A stretch of 64,000 nt of DNA from Lentzea pudingi (GTDB lineage: Bacteria; Actinomycetota; Actinomycetes; Mycobacteriales; Pseudonocardiaceae): assembly GCF_014646255.1 (NCBI RefSeq), contig NZ_BMNC01000003.1, forward strand, positions 806,001-870,000. Direction: 5' to 3'. The translations under genes were made by a program, and so were the position numbers. A model generated the notes under the pieces. It did no database searches and had not been told where the DNA came from. It saw only the letters and a list, made by a program, of their open reading frames with translations. Positions 53,901-61,204 of this stretch are shown piece by piece. Every line of letters begins with the position of its first letter. Within the stretch, counting starts at the first letter, position 1.

Positions 53901-54857
53901 GTCGACGAGCACAACCGCACCCTCGCCGAGGGCAAGGACATCGCGGTGCTCAAGGAGAAGCTGCGCGACGAGGTCCGCGAGTCGCTGTCGCAGGCCGCCG
54001 GCCACCTCGAACGCACCGGCCTGACGGGCTGGGACTTCGACGCGCTGCCCCGCACCATCGAGCAGCGGCAGTCCGGCATCACCGTCACCGCCTACCCGTC
54101 GCTGCTCGACCAGGGCGAGACCGCGGCGATCAAGGTCCTCGACACCCCGGGCCGCCAGGCCTACGCGCACCGCCGCGGCGTGCGCAGACTCCTGCTGCTC
54201 GGCGTCAACTCGCCCGTCAAACACCTGCAGCGCCACCTCGACAACGCCGCCAAGCTCGCCCTGACCCGCAACCCCCACGGCAGCGTCGCGGCCCTGCTCG
54301 CCGACTGCATCATGGCCGCCGTCGACCGCCTCATGGGCGAGCCGGCGTGGGACGCCAGGTCCTACGCCGCCCAGCTCAAGAAGGTCCAGGCCGCGCTCAA
54401 CGACACCACCTGGGTCGTCGTGCAGGAGGTCCGCAAGGTCCTCGAGGCCCACCACGAGGCCGAACTGGAACTCAGCGGCCTCAAAGGCGTCCCGGACTCC
54501 GCCAACGACATCCGCGCACACCTCAACTCGCTGGTGTACAAGGGTTTCGTCACCCGAACCGGCTACGACCGGCTGCCGGACCTCGTCCGCTACCTCAAGG
54601 GCGTGACGCGGCGGATCGAGAAGCTGCCCGAGAACCCGCGCCGCGACCTCGAGTGGACGAACACGGTGCACCAGGTCCACGCCGAGTACCGGGAGCTGCG
54701 CGCGCAGACCCCGGCCGACGAGCCCGCGCCCGAGCTCGACGAGATCCGGTGGATGATCGAGGAGCTGCGGCTGTCGTACTTCGCGCAGACCATCAAGACG
54801 CGGTACACGATCAGCGACAAGCGCATCTACAAAGCGCTCGACGCGGTGCCGTTGTGA
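50991..54857 (+). CDS. hrpA: ATP-dependent RNA helicase HrpA
   Basis: 1288 aa from ATG 50991. DEAH-box helicase: P-loop AGETGSGKTTQ (96-103), motif Ia TQPRRIAARTVAERVA, DEAH at about 193-196 (IIDEAHERSLN), SAT (VITSATID), motif V TNVAETSLTVPGIKYVVD, motif VI QRKGRCGRV. Then come the winged-helix, ratchet-like HA2 and OB regions and the long HrpA-specific C-terminus (DUF3418, ending KRIYKALDAVPL). Full length compared with about 1300 aa in relatives. HrpA acts on structured mRNA and stalled ribosomes (family knowledge). It is monocistronic, closed by the hairpin at 54875-54920. Confidence 0.96.
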   Translation: MDTPHAELHKRLPELMPRDQRRLARRLDGARRVKDPLARKKITEEIAAQIDEAALKVALRRESVPQISYPAELPVSQRKDDIKELIAHNQVVIVAGETGSGKTTQLPKICLELGRGITGQIGHTQPRRIAARTVAERVAEELGTKLGDTIGYKVRFTDQSGDETLVKLMTDGILLAEIQTDRELSRYDTIIIDEAHERSLNVDFLLGYLKQLLPRRPDLKVVITSATIDPQRFSAHFENAPVIEVSGRTYPVETRYRPLEEDDDQTQGIVNAVHELQAEGPGDVLVFLSGEREIRDTADALKAEDLKNTEILPLYARLSVGEQHRVFQRHTGRRVVLATNVAETSLTVPGIKYVVDPGNARISRYSHRLKVQRLPIEPISQASANQRKGRCGRVSEGICIRLYSEDDFEARPEFTDAEILRTNLASVILQMTNIGLGDVARFPFIDPPDSRNINDGIGLLQELGAINAAEKKLTPTGRKLAALPVDPRLGRMVLEADTTGCLKEVMIIAAALSIQDPRERPADQQEAATQSHARFVDKESDFVTFLNLWQYLKEQQKELSGNQFRKRCKAEFLNYLRVREWQDIYLQLRQVAKQMGMHLDEQPGDPRNIHIALLSGLLSHIGVKDVLKKQAPGEKRRPMTEFLGARNAKFAIFPGSALAKKPPQWVMAAELVETSRLWGRIAAKIEPEWAERLGEHVVKRQYSEPHWESKRGSVVALEKVTLYGVPIVAGRKVSYGRIDPGLSRELFIRHALVQGEWTTHHRFFHTNRAMLEEVGELENRARRRDIVVDEETLYEFYDKRVPAEVVSARHFDSWWKKQKDENQLTFTKEMLVNDRADVTPDAYPDQWRQGELTLPLSYHFEPGTKNDGVTVQLPLPALTTLDDDAFSWQIPGLRHDLVVALIRSLPKQIRRNFVPVPDVATAVLARIKPGEMSLLGGVERELKALTGVTVHREDWQFDAVPDHLKLTFQVVDEHNRTLAEGKDIAVLKEKLRDEVRESLSQAAGHLERTGLTGWDFDALPRTIEQRQSGITVTAYPSLLDQGETAAIKVLDTPGRQAYAHRRGVRRLLLLGVNSPVKHLQRHLDNAAKLALTRNPHGSVAALLADCIMAAVDRLMGEPAWDARSYAAQLKKVQAALNDTTWVVVQEVRKVLEAHHEAELELSGLKGVPDSANDIRAHLNSLVYKGFVTRTGYDRLPDLVRYLKGVTRRIEKLPENPRRDLEWTNTVHQVHAEYRELRAQTPADEPAPELDEIRWMIEELRLSYFAQTIKTRYTISDKRIYKALDAVPL

Positions 54858-54874
54858 GGAGCGAGCTCGCCCGG

Positions 54875-54920
54875 TACCGCCACCGGCGTCGCGCAGAGGC
54901 GCGGACGGCCGGTGGCGGTA
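54875..54920. terminator. Hairpin between hrpA and the sugar ABC operon
   Basis: TACCGCCACCGGC, 20-base loop, GCCGGTGGCGGTA: a perfect 13-bp stem beginning 17 bases after the hrpA stop and ending 27 bases from the stop of the convergent ATPase gene. It is well placed to terminate transcription from both sides. Confidence 0.78.
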
Positions 54921-54947
54921 CGTGATCGGCAACCCCTTCGGTACCGG

Positions 54948-55712
54948 CTAACCCGGCGGCGGTTCGAGCGCGCCGGTCATGATCGCCACCGCGTCCGACA
55001 TCGACACGGACTTGGGGTCGACGACGGCCTTGCGCCGGCCCAGGCGCTGGATGTGGATGCGGTCGGCGACCTCGAACACGTGCGGCATGTTGTGGCTGAT
55101 CAAGATCACCGGCAGACCCCGGTCGCGGACCTGCAGGATCAGGTCCAGCACCGCCCGCGACTCCCGCACCCCGAGCGCCGCCGTCGGTTCGTCCATGATC
55201 ACGACCCGGCTGCCGAACGCCGCCGCCCGCGCCACCGCGACCGCCTGGCGCTGCCCACCGGACAGGGTCTCGACCGCCTGGCCGGGGTTCTGGATCGTCA
55301 TGATCCCCAACGCGTCGAGCTGCCGGCGCGCCTCCTCCCGCATGCCCGCGCGGTCGAGCATCCGGAACACCGACCCCAGCACGCCCTTGCGGCGCAGCTC
55401 ACGGCCCAGGAACAGGTTCGCCGCGATGTCCAGCGACGGCGACACCGCCAGTGACTGGTGCACCGTCTCGATGCCCGCGCGCCGTGCGTCCAGCGGCGTC
55501 GAGAACGACACGGGGGAGCCGTCGAGCAGCACCTCGCCCTCGTCCGGCACCACCGCCCCCGACAGGGCCTTGATCAGCGACGACTTGCCCGCGCCGTTGT
55601 CGCCGATCACCGCGAGGATCTCGCCCGGCAGCAGCTCCAGGTCCGAGCCCGCCAGCGCCGTCACCTTCCCGTACCGCTTCACCAGGCCGCGCGCCTGTAG
55701 CACCGGGGTCAT
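54948..55712 (-). CDS. Sugar ABC transporter ATP-binding protein (single-domain, FrcA-like)
   Basis: 254 aa from ATG 55710-55712. P-loop GDNGAGKS at 37-44, Q-loop ETVHQSLAV, signature LSGGQRQAVAVARA, Walker B VVIMDEPTAALG, H-loop ILISHNMPHVFEV. It has one nucleotide-binding domain, unlike the doubled RbsA/XylG type, so it should work as a homodimer, as in fructose-type CUT2 systems. The start overlaps the permease stop (ATGA). The operon order is binding protein, permease, ATPase. Confidence 0.93.
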   Translation of the reverse strand: MTPVLQARGLVKRYGKVTALAGSDLELLPGEILAVIGDNGAGKSSLIKALSGAVVPDEGEVLLDGSPVSFSTPLDARRAGIETVHQSLAVSPSLDIAANLFLGRELRRKGVLGSVFRMLDRAGMREEARRQLDALGIMTIQNPGQAVETLSGGQRQAVAVARAAAFGSRVVIMDEPTAALGVRESRAVLDLILQVRDRGLPVILISHNMPHVFEVADRIHIQRLGRRKAVVDPKSVSMSDAVAIMTGALEPPPG

Positions 55713-56662
55713 GAGCGGACCTTCCTGATCCACTGGTCCAGCGACACCGCCACGATGATCAGCACACCGACCGCCATCGTCTGCCACAGCACGTCCACCC
55801 CGGCCAGCGCGAGGCCGTTGCGGAACACGCCGACGATCAACGCGCCGATCAGCGACCCCACCACCGCGCCGCGGCCGCCGAACAGCGACGTCCCGCCGAT
55901 CACCACGGCGGTGATCGAGTCCAGGTTGTCGGTCTGCCCCGCCTGCGGGGACGCCGAGGCGATCCGGCCGATCAGCGTCCACGCCGCCATCGCGTAGATC
56001 AGGCCCGCCGTCGCGTACACGCCGACCAGCACCCGCGTCGTGCGGATACCGGACAGGCGCGCGGTGTTCTTCAGCACGAACGCCATCGCCGCCACGAGCA
56101 GCACCAGCAGGATCGAGCCGTAGGTGATGCGCGTGCCACCGATGTTGATCGTCTGGCCGGTCCACAGCAGCAACGACGGCATGTCCGTGCCGCGGATCGT
56201 CGCGCTGCCCGAGTACCAGAGGTTCAACGCGAAGAACACGTTGAGCGTGCCCAGCGTGACGATGAACGGCGGCAGCTTCAACCGCGTCACCAGCAGACCG
56301 TTGAGCAACCCGCACAGCGTGCCCACGGCGAACCCGAGCAGCAGCGCGGGCAACCCCGGCAGGCCCGTCTCCGACGCGACCTTCGCCATCACGATCGAGG
56401 TCAGCACCATGATCGCCCCGCACGACAGGTCGATCCCGGCGGTCAGGATCACGATCGTCTGCCCCACCGCGAGCGTGCCCACCACCGCCACCTGCTGCAG
56501 GACCAGCGAGATGTTGCCCGGCGTCAGGAAGCGGTCCGACAGCAGCGCGAACACCACCACCGCGACCAGCAGCACCACCGCCGGGCCGATCGTCGCCTGC
56601 GCGTGCAGCAGGTGCTGAACCCGTGTCAGCAGCGACCGTTCACGAGACTCCACCACGGCCAT
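55709..56662 (-). CDS. Sugar ABC transporter permease (CUT2), missing a coupling-loop segment
   Basis: 317 aa from ATG 56660-56662. BPD_transp_2 family with eight or more helices: GPAVVLLVAVVVFALLS, GQTIVILTAGIDLSCGAIMVLTS, PFIVTLGTLNVFFALNLWYSG, and the end DSITAVVIGGTSLFGGRGAVVGSLIGALIVG. In RbsC-like proteins the helix ending AYxLRNT is followed by about 15 residues (GRxxYAxGGNxxAA) before RLSGIRT; here FVLKNTA runs straight into RLSGIRT (near 56050-56075). That conserved cytoplasmic loop contacts the ATPase, so transport may be impaired. Everything else is in frame. Confidence 0.9.
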   Translation of the reverse strand: MAVVESRERSLLTRVQHLLHAQATIGPAVVLLVAVVVFALLSDRFLTPGNISLVLQQVAVVGTLAVGQTIVILTAGIDLSCGAIMVLTSIVMAKVASETGLPGLPALLLGFAVGTLCGLLNGLLVTRLKLPPFIVTLGTLNVFFALNLWYSGSATIRGTDMPSLLLWTGQTINIGGTRITYGSILLVLLVAAMAFVLKNTARLSGIRTTRVLVGVYATAGLIYAMAAWTLIGRIASASPQAGQTDNLDSITAVVIGGTSLFGGRGAVVGSLIGALIVGVFRNGLALAGVDVLWQTMAVGVLIIVAVSLDQWIRKVRS

Positions 56663-56666
56663 CGGG

Positions 56667-57677
56667 TCAGCCCCAGCAGTTCTGCAGGCCCCACGCCGAG
56701 TCCTTCGACTCGACGCCGTCGGCCGGCTGGTCGGTCACCAGCGTGACGCCGGAGTCGGTGTCCTGCGGCTTCGAGCCGTCCTTCGCGAACTTCGCGACCG
56801 CCTCCACGCCCAGCTGCGCCATCTTGAGCGGGTACTGCTGCGAGGTCGCGCCGATCACGCCCGCCTTGACGTTGTTCACGCCGGGGCAGCCGCCGTCGAC
56901 CGACACGATCACGACGTCCTTGTCCTTGCCCGCCGCCTTCAACGCCTCGAACGCGCCCGCCGCCGCCGGCTCGTTGATCGTGTAGACGAGGTTGATCGAC
57001 GGGTCGCGCTGCAGCAGGTTCTCCATCGCGCGCCGGCCGCCGGACGGGTCGCCGTCGGTCACGTCGTGGCCCACGATCCGCGGATCGGACTCGTCACCGA
57101 TGCGCGTCTTGTCCTTCACGTCGACGCCGAAGCCCTCCAGGAACCCCTGGTCGCGCTGCACGTCGACCGACACCTGGTTCGGGTTGAGGTCCAGCAGCGC
57201 GATCTTGGCCTGCCTGCCCTCCTTCGCGAACTTCGACTTCGCCCACTGCCCGATCAGCAGCCCCGCCCTGTAGTTGTCCGTCGCGAACGTCGCGTCCGCG
57301 GCGTTCGCCGGTTCCAGCTGCGTGTCCAGCGCGATCACCAGCAGGCCCGCCGCCCGCGCCTTGTCCACCGACGGCACGATCGCCTTCGAGTCGCTCGGCG
57401 TGATCAGGATGCCCTTCGCGCCCGAGGCGATCAGGTTCTCGACCGCGTCGACCTGCGACTGGTTGTCGCCGTCCTGCTTGCCCGCGAACGACTGCACCGT
57501 CGCACCGGACGAGGACGCCGCCTGCTGCGCGCCCTCCTTCATCTTCACGAAGAACGGGTTCGTGTCCGTCTTCGTCACCAGCCCCACCAGCGTCGACCCG
57601 CCGGACGAGCCACCACCCCCGCACGCGGAGAGCACGAGCAACGCCGCTGCGCCGACAACCCCGACCGTTCTGCGCAT
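56667..57677 (-). CDS. Sugar-binding lipoprotein of the CUT2 ABC transporter
   Basis: 336 aa from ATG 57675-57677 with AGGAG upstream. Lipoprotein signal [21 protein letters not shown] (lipobox LSAC), then a ribose/fructose-binding-type fold: [86 protein letters not shown]. Family members bind pentoses, fructose or similar sugars; the exact one is unknown. It is first in the transporter operon (4 bp to the permease), with a LacI operator just upstream at 57687-57704. Confidence 0.94.
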   Translation of the reverse strand: MRRTVGVVGAAALLVLSACGGGGSSGGSTLVGLVTKTDTNPFFVKMKEGAQQAASSSGATVQSFAGKQDGDNQSQVDAVENLIASGAKGILITPSDSKAIVPSVDKARAAGLLVIALDTQLEPANAADATFATDNYRAGLLIGQWAKSKFAKEGRQAKIALLDLNPNQVSVDVQRDQGFLEGFGVDVKDKTRIGDESDPRIVGHDVTDGDPSGGRRAMENLLQRDPSINLVYTINEPAAAGAFEALKAAGKDKDVVIVSVDGGCPGVNNVKAGVIGATSQQYPLKMAQLGVEAVAKFAKDGSKPQDTDSGVTLVTDQPADGVESKDSAWGLQNCWG

Positions 57678-57686
57678 GACAACTCC

Positions 57687-57704
57687 TACGTCAACGTTGA
57701 CGTA
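57687..57704. promoter_or_regulatory. LacI-type operator at the transporter promoter
   Basis: TACGTCAACGTTGACGTA, a perfect 18-bp palindrome with the central CG typical of LacI/GalR operators. It overlaps the leader of the sugar-binding protein gene, 10 bp before its start codon, where it would block initiation. Confidence 0.85.
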
Positions 57705-57776
57705 ACCAAGCCCCCGCGACCCCACCGTGAGTGACGGAAGAGCGGCTACGCGTGATACCGATCGGGTATACCCTTC

Positions 57777-57792
57777 GCGTCATCGTTGACGC
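57777..57792. promoter_or_regulatory. Second LacI-type operator, at the regulator promoter
   Basis: GCGTCATCGTTGACGC, a near-palindrome related to the site at 57687-57704 (core GTCA-N-CGTTGAC). It lies 21 bp upstream of the repressor start, suggesting autoregulation. The two sites are about 88 bp apart and could allow looping. Confidence 0.75.
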
Positions 57793-57813
57793 AAGAGGCC
57801 AAGGGACGTGGAC

Positions 57814-58857
57814 ATGGAGCCGACCGGCAGACGCGAACCCACCATGCGCGAACCCACCATGCGCGACGTCGCCGCGCTCGCGAACGTCAGCACCAAGACC
57901 GTCTCGCGCGTCATCAACGGCCTGCCCGGCGCCGGGACCGAGGTCACCGACCGCGTCCGCGCCGCCGCCCGCACCCTGGGCTACCGCCCCAACCTCACCG
58001 CCAGCAGCCTGCGCCGTTCCGACCGGCGCAGCGCCACCATCGGCGTGCTGTTCGAGGACCTGTCCAACCCCTTCGACGCCGCCCTGCTGCGCGCCGTGGA
58101 GGACCGGGCCCGCCACAGCGGCGTTCTCGTCCTCGCGGGCAGCAACGAGGACGACCACACCCTGCAACGCGAACTGCTGCTGTCGCTGTCCGCGCGCCGT
58201 GTCGACGGCGTCGTCGTCATGGCCGCCGGCGGCCACCAGGACGCCCTGCAGCACGAACGCGAACGCGGCACCCCGATGGTGCTCGTCGACCGGCCGCCCA
58301 CCTTCGGCGGCACCGACTGCGTCACCACCACCAACCGCGAGAGCTCCCGCGACGCCGTGGCGCGCCTGGCCGCCCTCGGGCACCGCGACATCGCGTTCCT
58401 CGGCGACCGCCGCACCCTGTGGACCAGCCAGGAGCGCTACACCGGCTACGTCGAAGGCCTCGCCCAGGCCGGTGTCGCGCTGCGCGGCGAGCTCGTGCGC
58501 ACCGACCTGCACGGCGCCGACCTCGCCGAGACCGCCACCGCCGAGCTGTTCTGCCTCGAGAGGCCCCCGACGGCGCTGTTCACCGCCCAGAACCTCGTCA
58601 CCGTCGGCGCGATGCGCGTCCTGCGGGCGCGTGACCTGCACCGCCGCGTCGCCGTCATCGGGTTCGACGACTTCCCGCTCGCCGACATGCTCGACCCCGG
58701 CATCACCGTCGTGCGCCAGGACGTCCCCGGCATCGGCCGCAAAGCCGCCGACCTCGTCCTCGCCCGCATCGACGGCGACACCTCACCACCCGTGCACGCC
58801 GTCGTCCCCGCCGCCCTCGTGCCCCGGGGCTCCGGCGAGATCGTCCCGCTCAGCTGA
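57814..58857 (+). CDS. LacI-family transcriptional repressor
   Basis: 347 aa from ATG 57814, with AAGGGA seven bases upstream; a GTG at 57808 is too close to that ribosome site. HTH MRDVAALANVSTKTVSRVINGL and hinge YRPNLTASSLRR precede the periplasmic-binding-like effector domain (IGVLFEDLSNPFDAALLRAVED, VDGVVVMAAGG, VIGFDDFPLADML). A 15-bp tandem duplication (57832-57846 and 57847-57861) yields the repeat REPTM-REPTM just before the HTH. It is divergent from the sugar transporter operon, which carries matching operators; the transported sugar is the likely inducer. Confidence 0.94.
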   Translation: MEPTGRREPTMREPTMRDVAALANVSTKTVSRVINGLPGAGTEVTDRVRAAARTLGYRPNLTASSLRRSDRRSATIGVLFEDLSNPFDAALLRAVEDRARHSGVLVLAGSNEDDHTLQRELLLSLSARRVDGVVVMAAGGHQDALQHERERGTPMVLVDRPPTFGGTDCVTTTNRESSRDAVARLAALGHRDIAFLGDRRTLWTSQERYTGYVEGLAQAGVALRGELVRTDLHGADLAETATAELFCLERPPTALFTAQNLVTVGAMRVLRARDLHRRVAVIGFDDFPLADMLDPGITVVRQDVPGIGRKAADLVLARIDGDTSPPVHAVVPAALVPRGSGEIVPLS

Positions 58858-59617
58858 CCGACAGCACCGCGTCGATCACCTGCGGCCCGGAGTTCAGCAC
58901 CGGGTCGTTGTGGTCGGCGCCGTCGATCTCGATCAACTTGGCCCGCGCCGCGCTCGCCACCTCCCGGCTCTGCGCGGGCGGCACCACCGAGTCCCGCGTC
59001 CCCAGCAGCACCACCGTCGGGACGTCCACAGCGGACACCCGCTCCACCACCGGGTACTTGTCCTGCAACAACATCTTGACGGGCAGCCACGGGTAGTGGT
59101 GCGAGCCCACCGCCGCCAGCGACGCGAACGGCGAGCGCAACACCATGGCCTTGGGCGCGCGGAACGTCGCTAGCTCCGCGGCCACCGCCGCGCCCAGCGA
59201 CTCCCCGAAGTAGACGACCGGCCCGTCGATCAGGTCCAGCGCCGCCCGCGCGTCGAAGCCCAGACCCTCCTCCGACGGCTTGCCGGGATTGCCGCCGTAA
59301 CCGCGGTAGTCGAACAGCAGCACCGACAGCCCGCGCGCGGTCAGCTCCCGCGCCAGCGACACCCGGCCCTCCCGGTTGCCGGCGTTGCCGGGGAACACGA
59401 TCACCGTCGCGGGCGCGCCGGGCAGCTCGAAGTGCCAGCCGTCGAGCAGCAGACCGTCCGCCGTCACCAGCCGGACGTCACGGCCGCCGGGCAGCACCTC
59501 GTCCGCGGCAGGCACCGGGCCGGGGGAGGGGAAGTACACGAGCTTGCGCTGGAAGGTGAAGACCACGGCGACGATGGTGACAACCACCGCGACCGCGATC
59601 AACACCGGCCTCCTCAT
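58850..59617 (-). CDS. Membrane-anchored alpha/beta hydrolase (BEM46/ABHD13-like)
   Basis: 255 aa from ATG 59615-59617. An N-terminal membrane anchor (RRPVLIAVAVVVTIVAVVFTF) is followed by the family opening QRKLVYFPSPGP. Then come the oxyanion block VIVFPGNAGNREGRV, FDYRGYGGNPGKPSEEG, nucleophile elbow YFGESLGAAVAAEL, the acid near VLLGTRDSVVPP, and His in DGADHNDPVL. Active-site residues are intact. It probably faces the outside of the membrane as an esterase or thioesterase; substrate unknown. Its end overlaps the repressor gene by 8 bp, convergently. Confidence 0.88.
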   Translation of the reverse strand: MRRPVLIAVAVVVTIVAVVFTFQRKLVYFPSPGPVPAADEVLPGGRDVRLVTADGLLLDGWHFELPGAPATVIVFPGNAGNREGRVSLARELTARGLSVLLFDYRGYGGNPGKPSEEGLGFDARAALDLIDGPVVYFGESLGAAVAAELATFRAPKAMVLRSPFASLAAVGSHHYPWLPVKMLLQDKYPVVERVSAVDVPTVVLLGTRDSVVPPAQSREVASAARAKLIEIDGADHNDPVLNSGPQVIDAVLSVS

Positions 59618-59751
59618 CGGACCATTCTGTCGGTCGGCAGCTCTCGCCGGCGAACTCCTGGTAAACGTTGCCCGGGCCACCGGCCGGGTCGACGAACGCG
59701 CCCAGCGCGGTGTGGCGGCCGCGCGTTTCCGGCTGCTCAGAAAAAAACCTG

Positions 59752-59777
59752 CCAGGTGTCACTAGACAGGCACCTGG
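59752..59777. repeat. Hairpin between A- and T-tracts in a gene-free gap
   Basis: CCAGGTG, 12 bases, CACCTGG, preceded by a run of seven A (59741-59747) and followed by TGTTTT. This is terminator-shaped on both strands, yet no gene ends here: the hydrolase starts at 59617 and the next gene starts at 59829. It may end an unannotated small transcript. Confidence 0.5.
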
Positions 59778-59828
59778 TGTTTTCACCCATGCCGAGAGCA
59801 ACGACCATTCATCGGCACGGGGTGTGAC

Positions 59829-60098
59829 GTGAACGGATTCGGCGAGGCGTGGCGAAGGATCAACGAACTGCAAGGAGAGGAATTCCACCAGAAGACGGGG
59901 CGCCCGTTCACCTATCGCGTCGTCTCGGGTCAGATCGTGCCGGACACCACCGACAGGCAGCTGCCGATGAGCCATTTCCGCCGGGCGTTCGACCGAGCAC
60001 CGCTGCCTGGACCTGGCAGCATCCAGGATCTGCAAGGCCCGTCGTACATCTGGGCGATCCTGACGGATCCCAGAGTCGCGCCGCAGACCCGCGGTTGA
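59829..60098 (+). CDS. Small conserved actinobacterial hypothetical protein
   Basis: 89 aa from GTG 59829. Sequence features: AWRRINELQGEEFHQKTGRPFTYRVVSGQIVPDTTDRQLPMSHFRRAFDRAPLPGP, then SIQDLQGPSYIWAILTDPRV. The mix of two short strands (FTYRVVSGQIVPDTT) and the closing GPSYIWAIL block recalls small proteins widespread in actinobacteria without assigned function. No signal peptide. It stands alone between two gaps and is followed by the hairpin at 60157-60200. Confidence 0.72.
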   Translation: MNGFGEAWRRINELQGEEFHQKTGRPFTYRVVSGQIVPDTTDRQLPMSHFRRAFDRAPLPGPGSIQDLQGPSYIWAILTDPRVAPQTRG

Positions 60099-60156
60099 CC
60101 GGGGAAGAGAGGTCGCCGCGCCGACTTCGCGTGCGCCACCCTGCTGGCACGAAAGC

Positions 60157-60200
60157 GGCCACCGCCACGACGTAACGAATCTCCCGCCGCGACGGTGGCC
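60157..60200. terminator. Hairpin between convergent genes
   Basis: GGCCACCG, 28-base loop, CGGTGGCC: perfect 8-bp arms located between the stop of the small hypothetical gene and the stop of the PP2C phosphatase gene. The loop is long, so this is a tentative bidirectional terminator. Confidence 0.5.
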
Positions 60201-60232
60201 ACCTGAGGTAACTCACCGTGAAGAGTGAACCT

Positions 60233-61204
60233 CTACGGCTCCTCCGGCGCGAACGGCACCAGCACCACCGTGATGTTGTCGTGCCCGCCCGCCTCCAGCG
60301 CCACCTTCACGAACTCCTCCGGCCCGCACGGCAGCAGCGGCTGCAGGTCCTCGGGCTCCGGCCGGTAGTTGTGCAGCCCGTCCGAACACAGCAGGAACAC
60401 CCCCGGCGACGTCGGCTGCACCGTCACGACCTGCGGTTCGACCTGGCCGGCGTCCGCGCCGATCCACCGCGACAGCACGTGCGCGCGGCGGTCCGTGCGG
60501 GCCTGCTCCTCGGTCAGCACGCCCTCCGCGACCAGCTGCGCCGCCCACGTGTCGTCCGCGGTGAGCTGCTTGGAGCCCTCGTCGGACAGCCAGTACGCGC
60601 GCGAGTCGCCCACCCAGCCGATCGTCACCGACGAGCCCGTCACCAGGGCGGACACGAACGTGCACGACGGTGCCACGCCCCGCGCGCCCGGCTCCATCGG
60701 CTCGTCCTCGACGAGCTTCTCCACCGCGAAGCACGACGCGGCGACGGCGTCCACCATCGCCTGCTCGGCGTCCGCGGTGTCGATCAGGGCGTTGAGCAGC
60801 ACGTCCACCGCGGCGTCGGCGGCGGCCTGCGAGGCCTGCTCCGCCCGTTCGGAGGAGGCCACGCCGTCGCAGACCACGGCGGCGACACCCTTGCCCGCGA
60901 CGTGGCCGAACGCCATCGAGTCCTCGTTGCGCGCCCGCCGCTTGCCCCGGTCGCTCACGCCCGAGACCGCGCCGAGGGTGTACTCGACCCGGTCACGCGC
61001 CGAGGGCTGGTGACGGCCGCACTGGGTGCAGTAGTCCTCGTCATCGATGTCCGGCGACCCGCACAGGATGCACGAGGCCTGCGCGGGACCGGTCGGTCCG
61101 CCCAGCGGCGTGCGGCGGACCAGCAGGTTGCGTCCGCACGCCTCGCAGAACCGGTCCTCCGCCGCGACGGGCGCGAAGCACTCCGGGCACTTCAGGGTGT
61201 CCAT
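60233..61204 (-). CDS. PP2C-family protein phosphatase with zinc ribbons, linked to PknG
   Basis: 323 aa from ATG 61202-61204; a TTG one codon earlier is possible. The N-terminus has two zinc-ribbon pairs (CPECFAPVAAEDRFCEACG and CILCGSPDIDDEDYCTQCG). Then comes a PP2C domain: SDRGKRRARNEDSMAF (metal-binding and phosphate-contacting residues), VVCDGVASSERAEQAS (DG metal ligand), GWVGDSRAYWL, LLCSDGLHNY and GHDNITVVLV. The metal ligands are all present. The gene overlaps pknG by one base (TGATG), so kinase and phosphatase are co-translated, suggesting it reverses PknG phosphorylation (inference). Confidence 0.92.
   Translation of the reverse strand: MDTLKCPECFAPVAAEDRFCEACGRNLLVRRTPLGGPTGPAQASCILCGSPDIDDEDYCTQCGRHQPSARDRVEYTLGAVSGVSDRGKRRARNEDSMAFGHVAGKGVAAVVCDGVASSERAEQASQAAADAAVDVLLNALIDTADAEQAMVDAVAASCFAVEKLVEDEPMEPGARGVAPSCTFVSALVTGSSVTIGWVGDSRAYWLSDEGSKQLTADDTWAAQLVAEGVLTEEQARTDRRAHVLSRWIGADAGQVEPQVVTVQPTSPGVFLLCSDGLHNYRPEPEDLQPLLPCGPEEFVKVALEAGGHDNITVVLVPFAPEEP

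Noticed and set aside
50826..54932. 1368-aa open frame on minus opposite hrpA
   Set aside because: It is the antisense of a clear HrpA gene; high GC3 keeps the opposite strand open. The product is low-complexity and has no motif or ribosome site.
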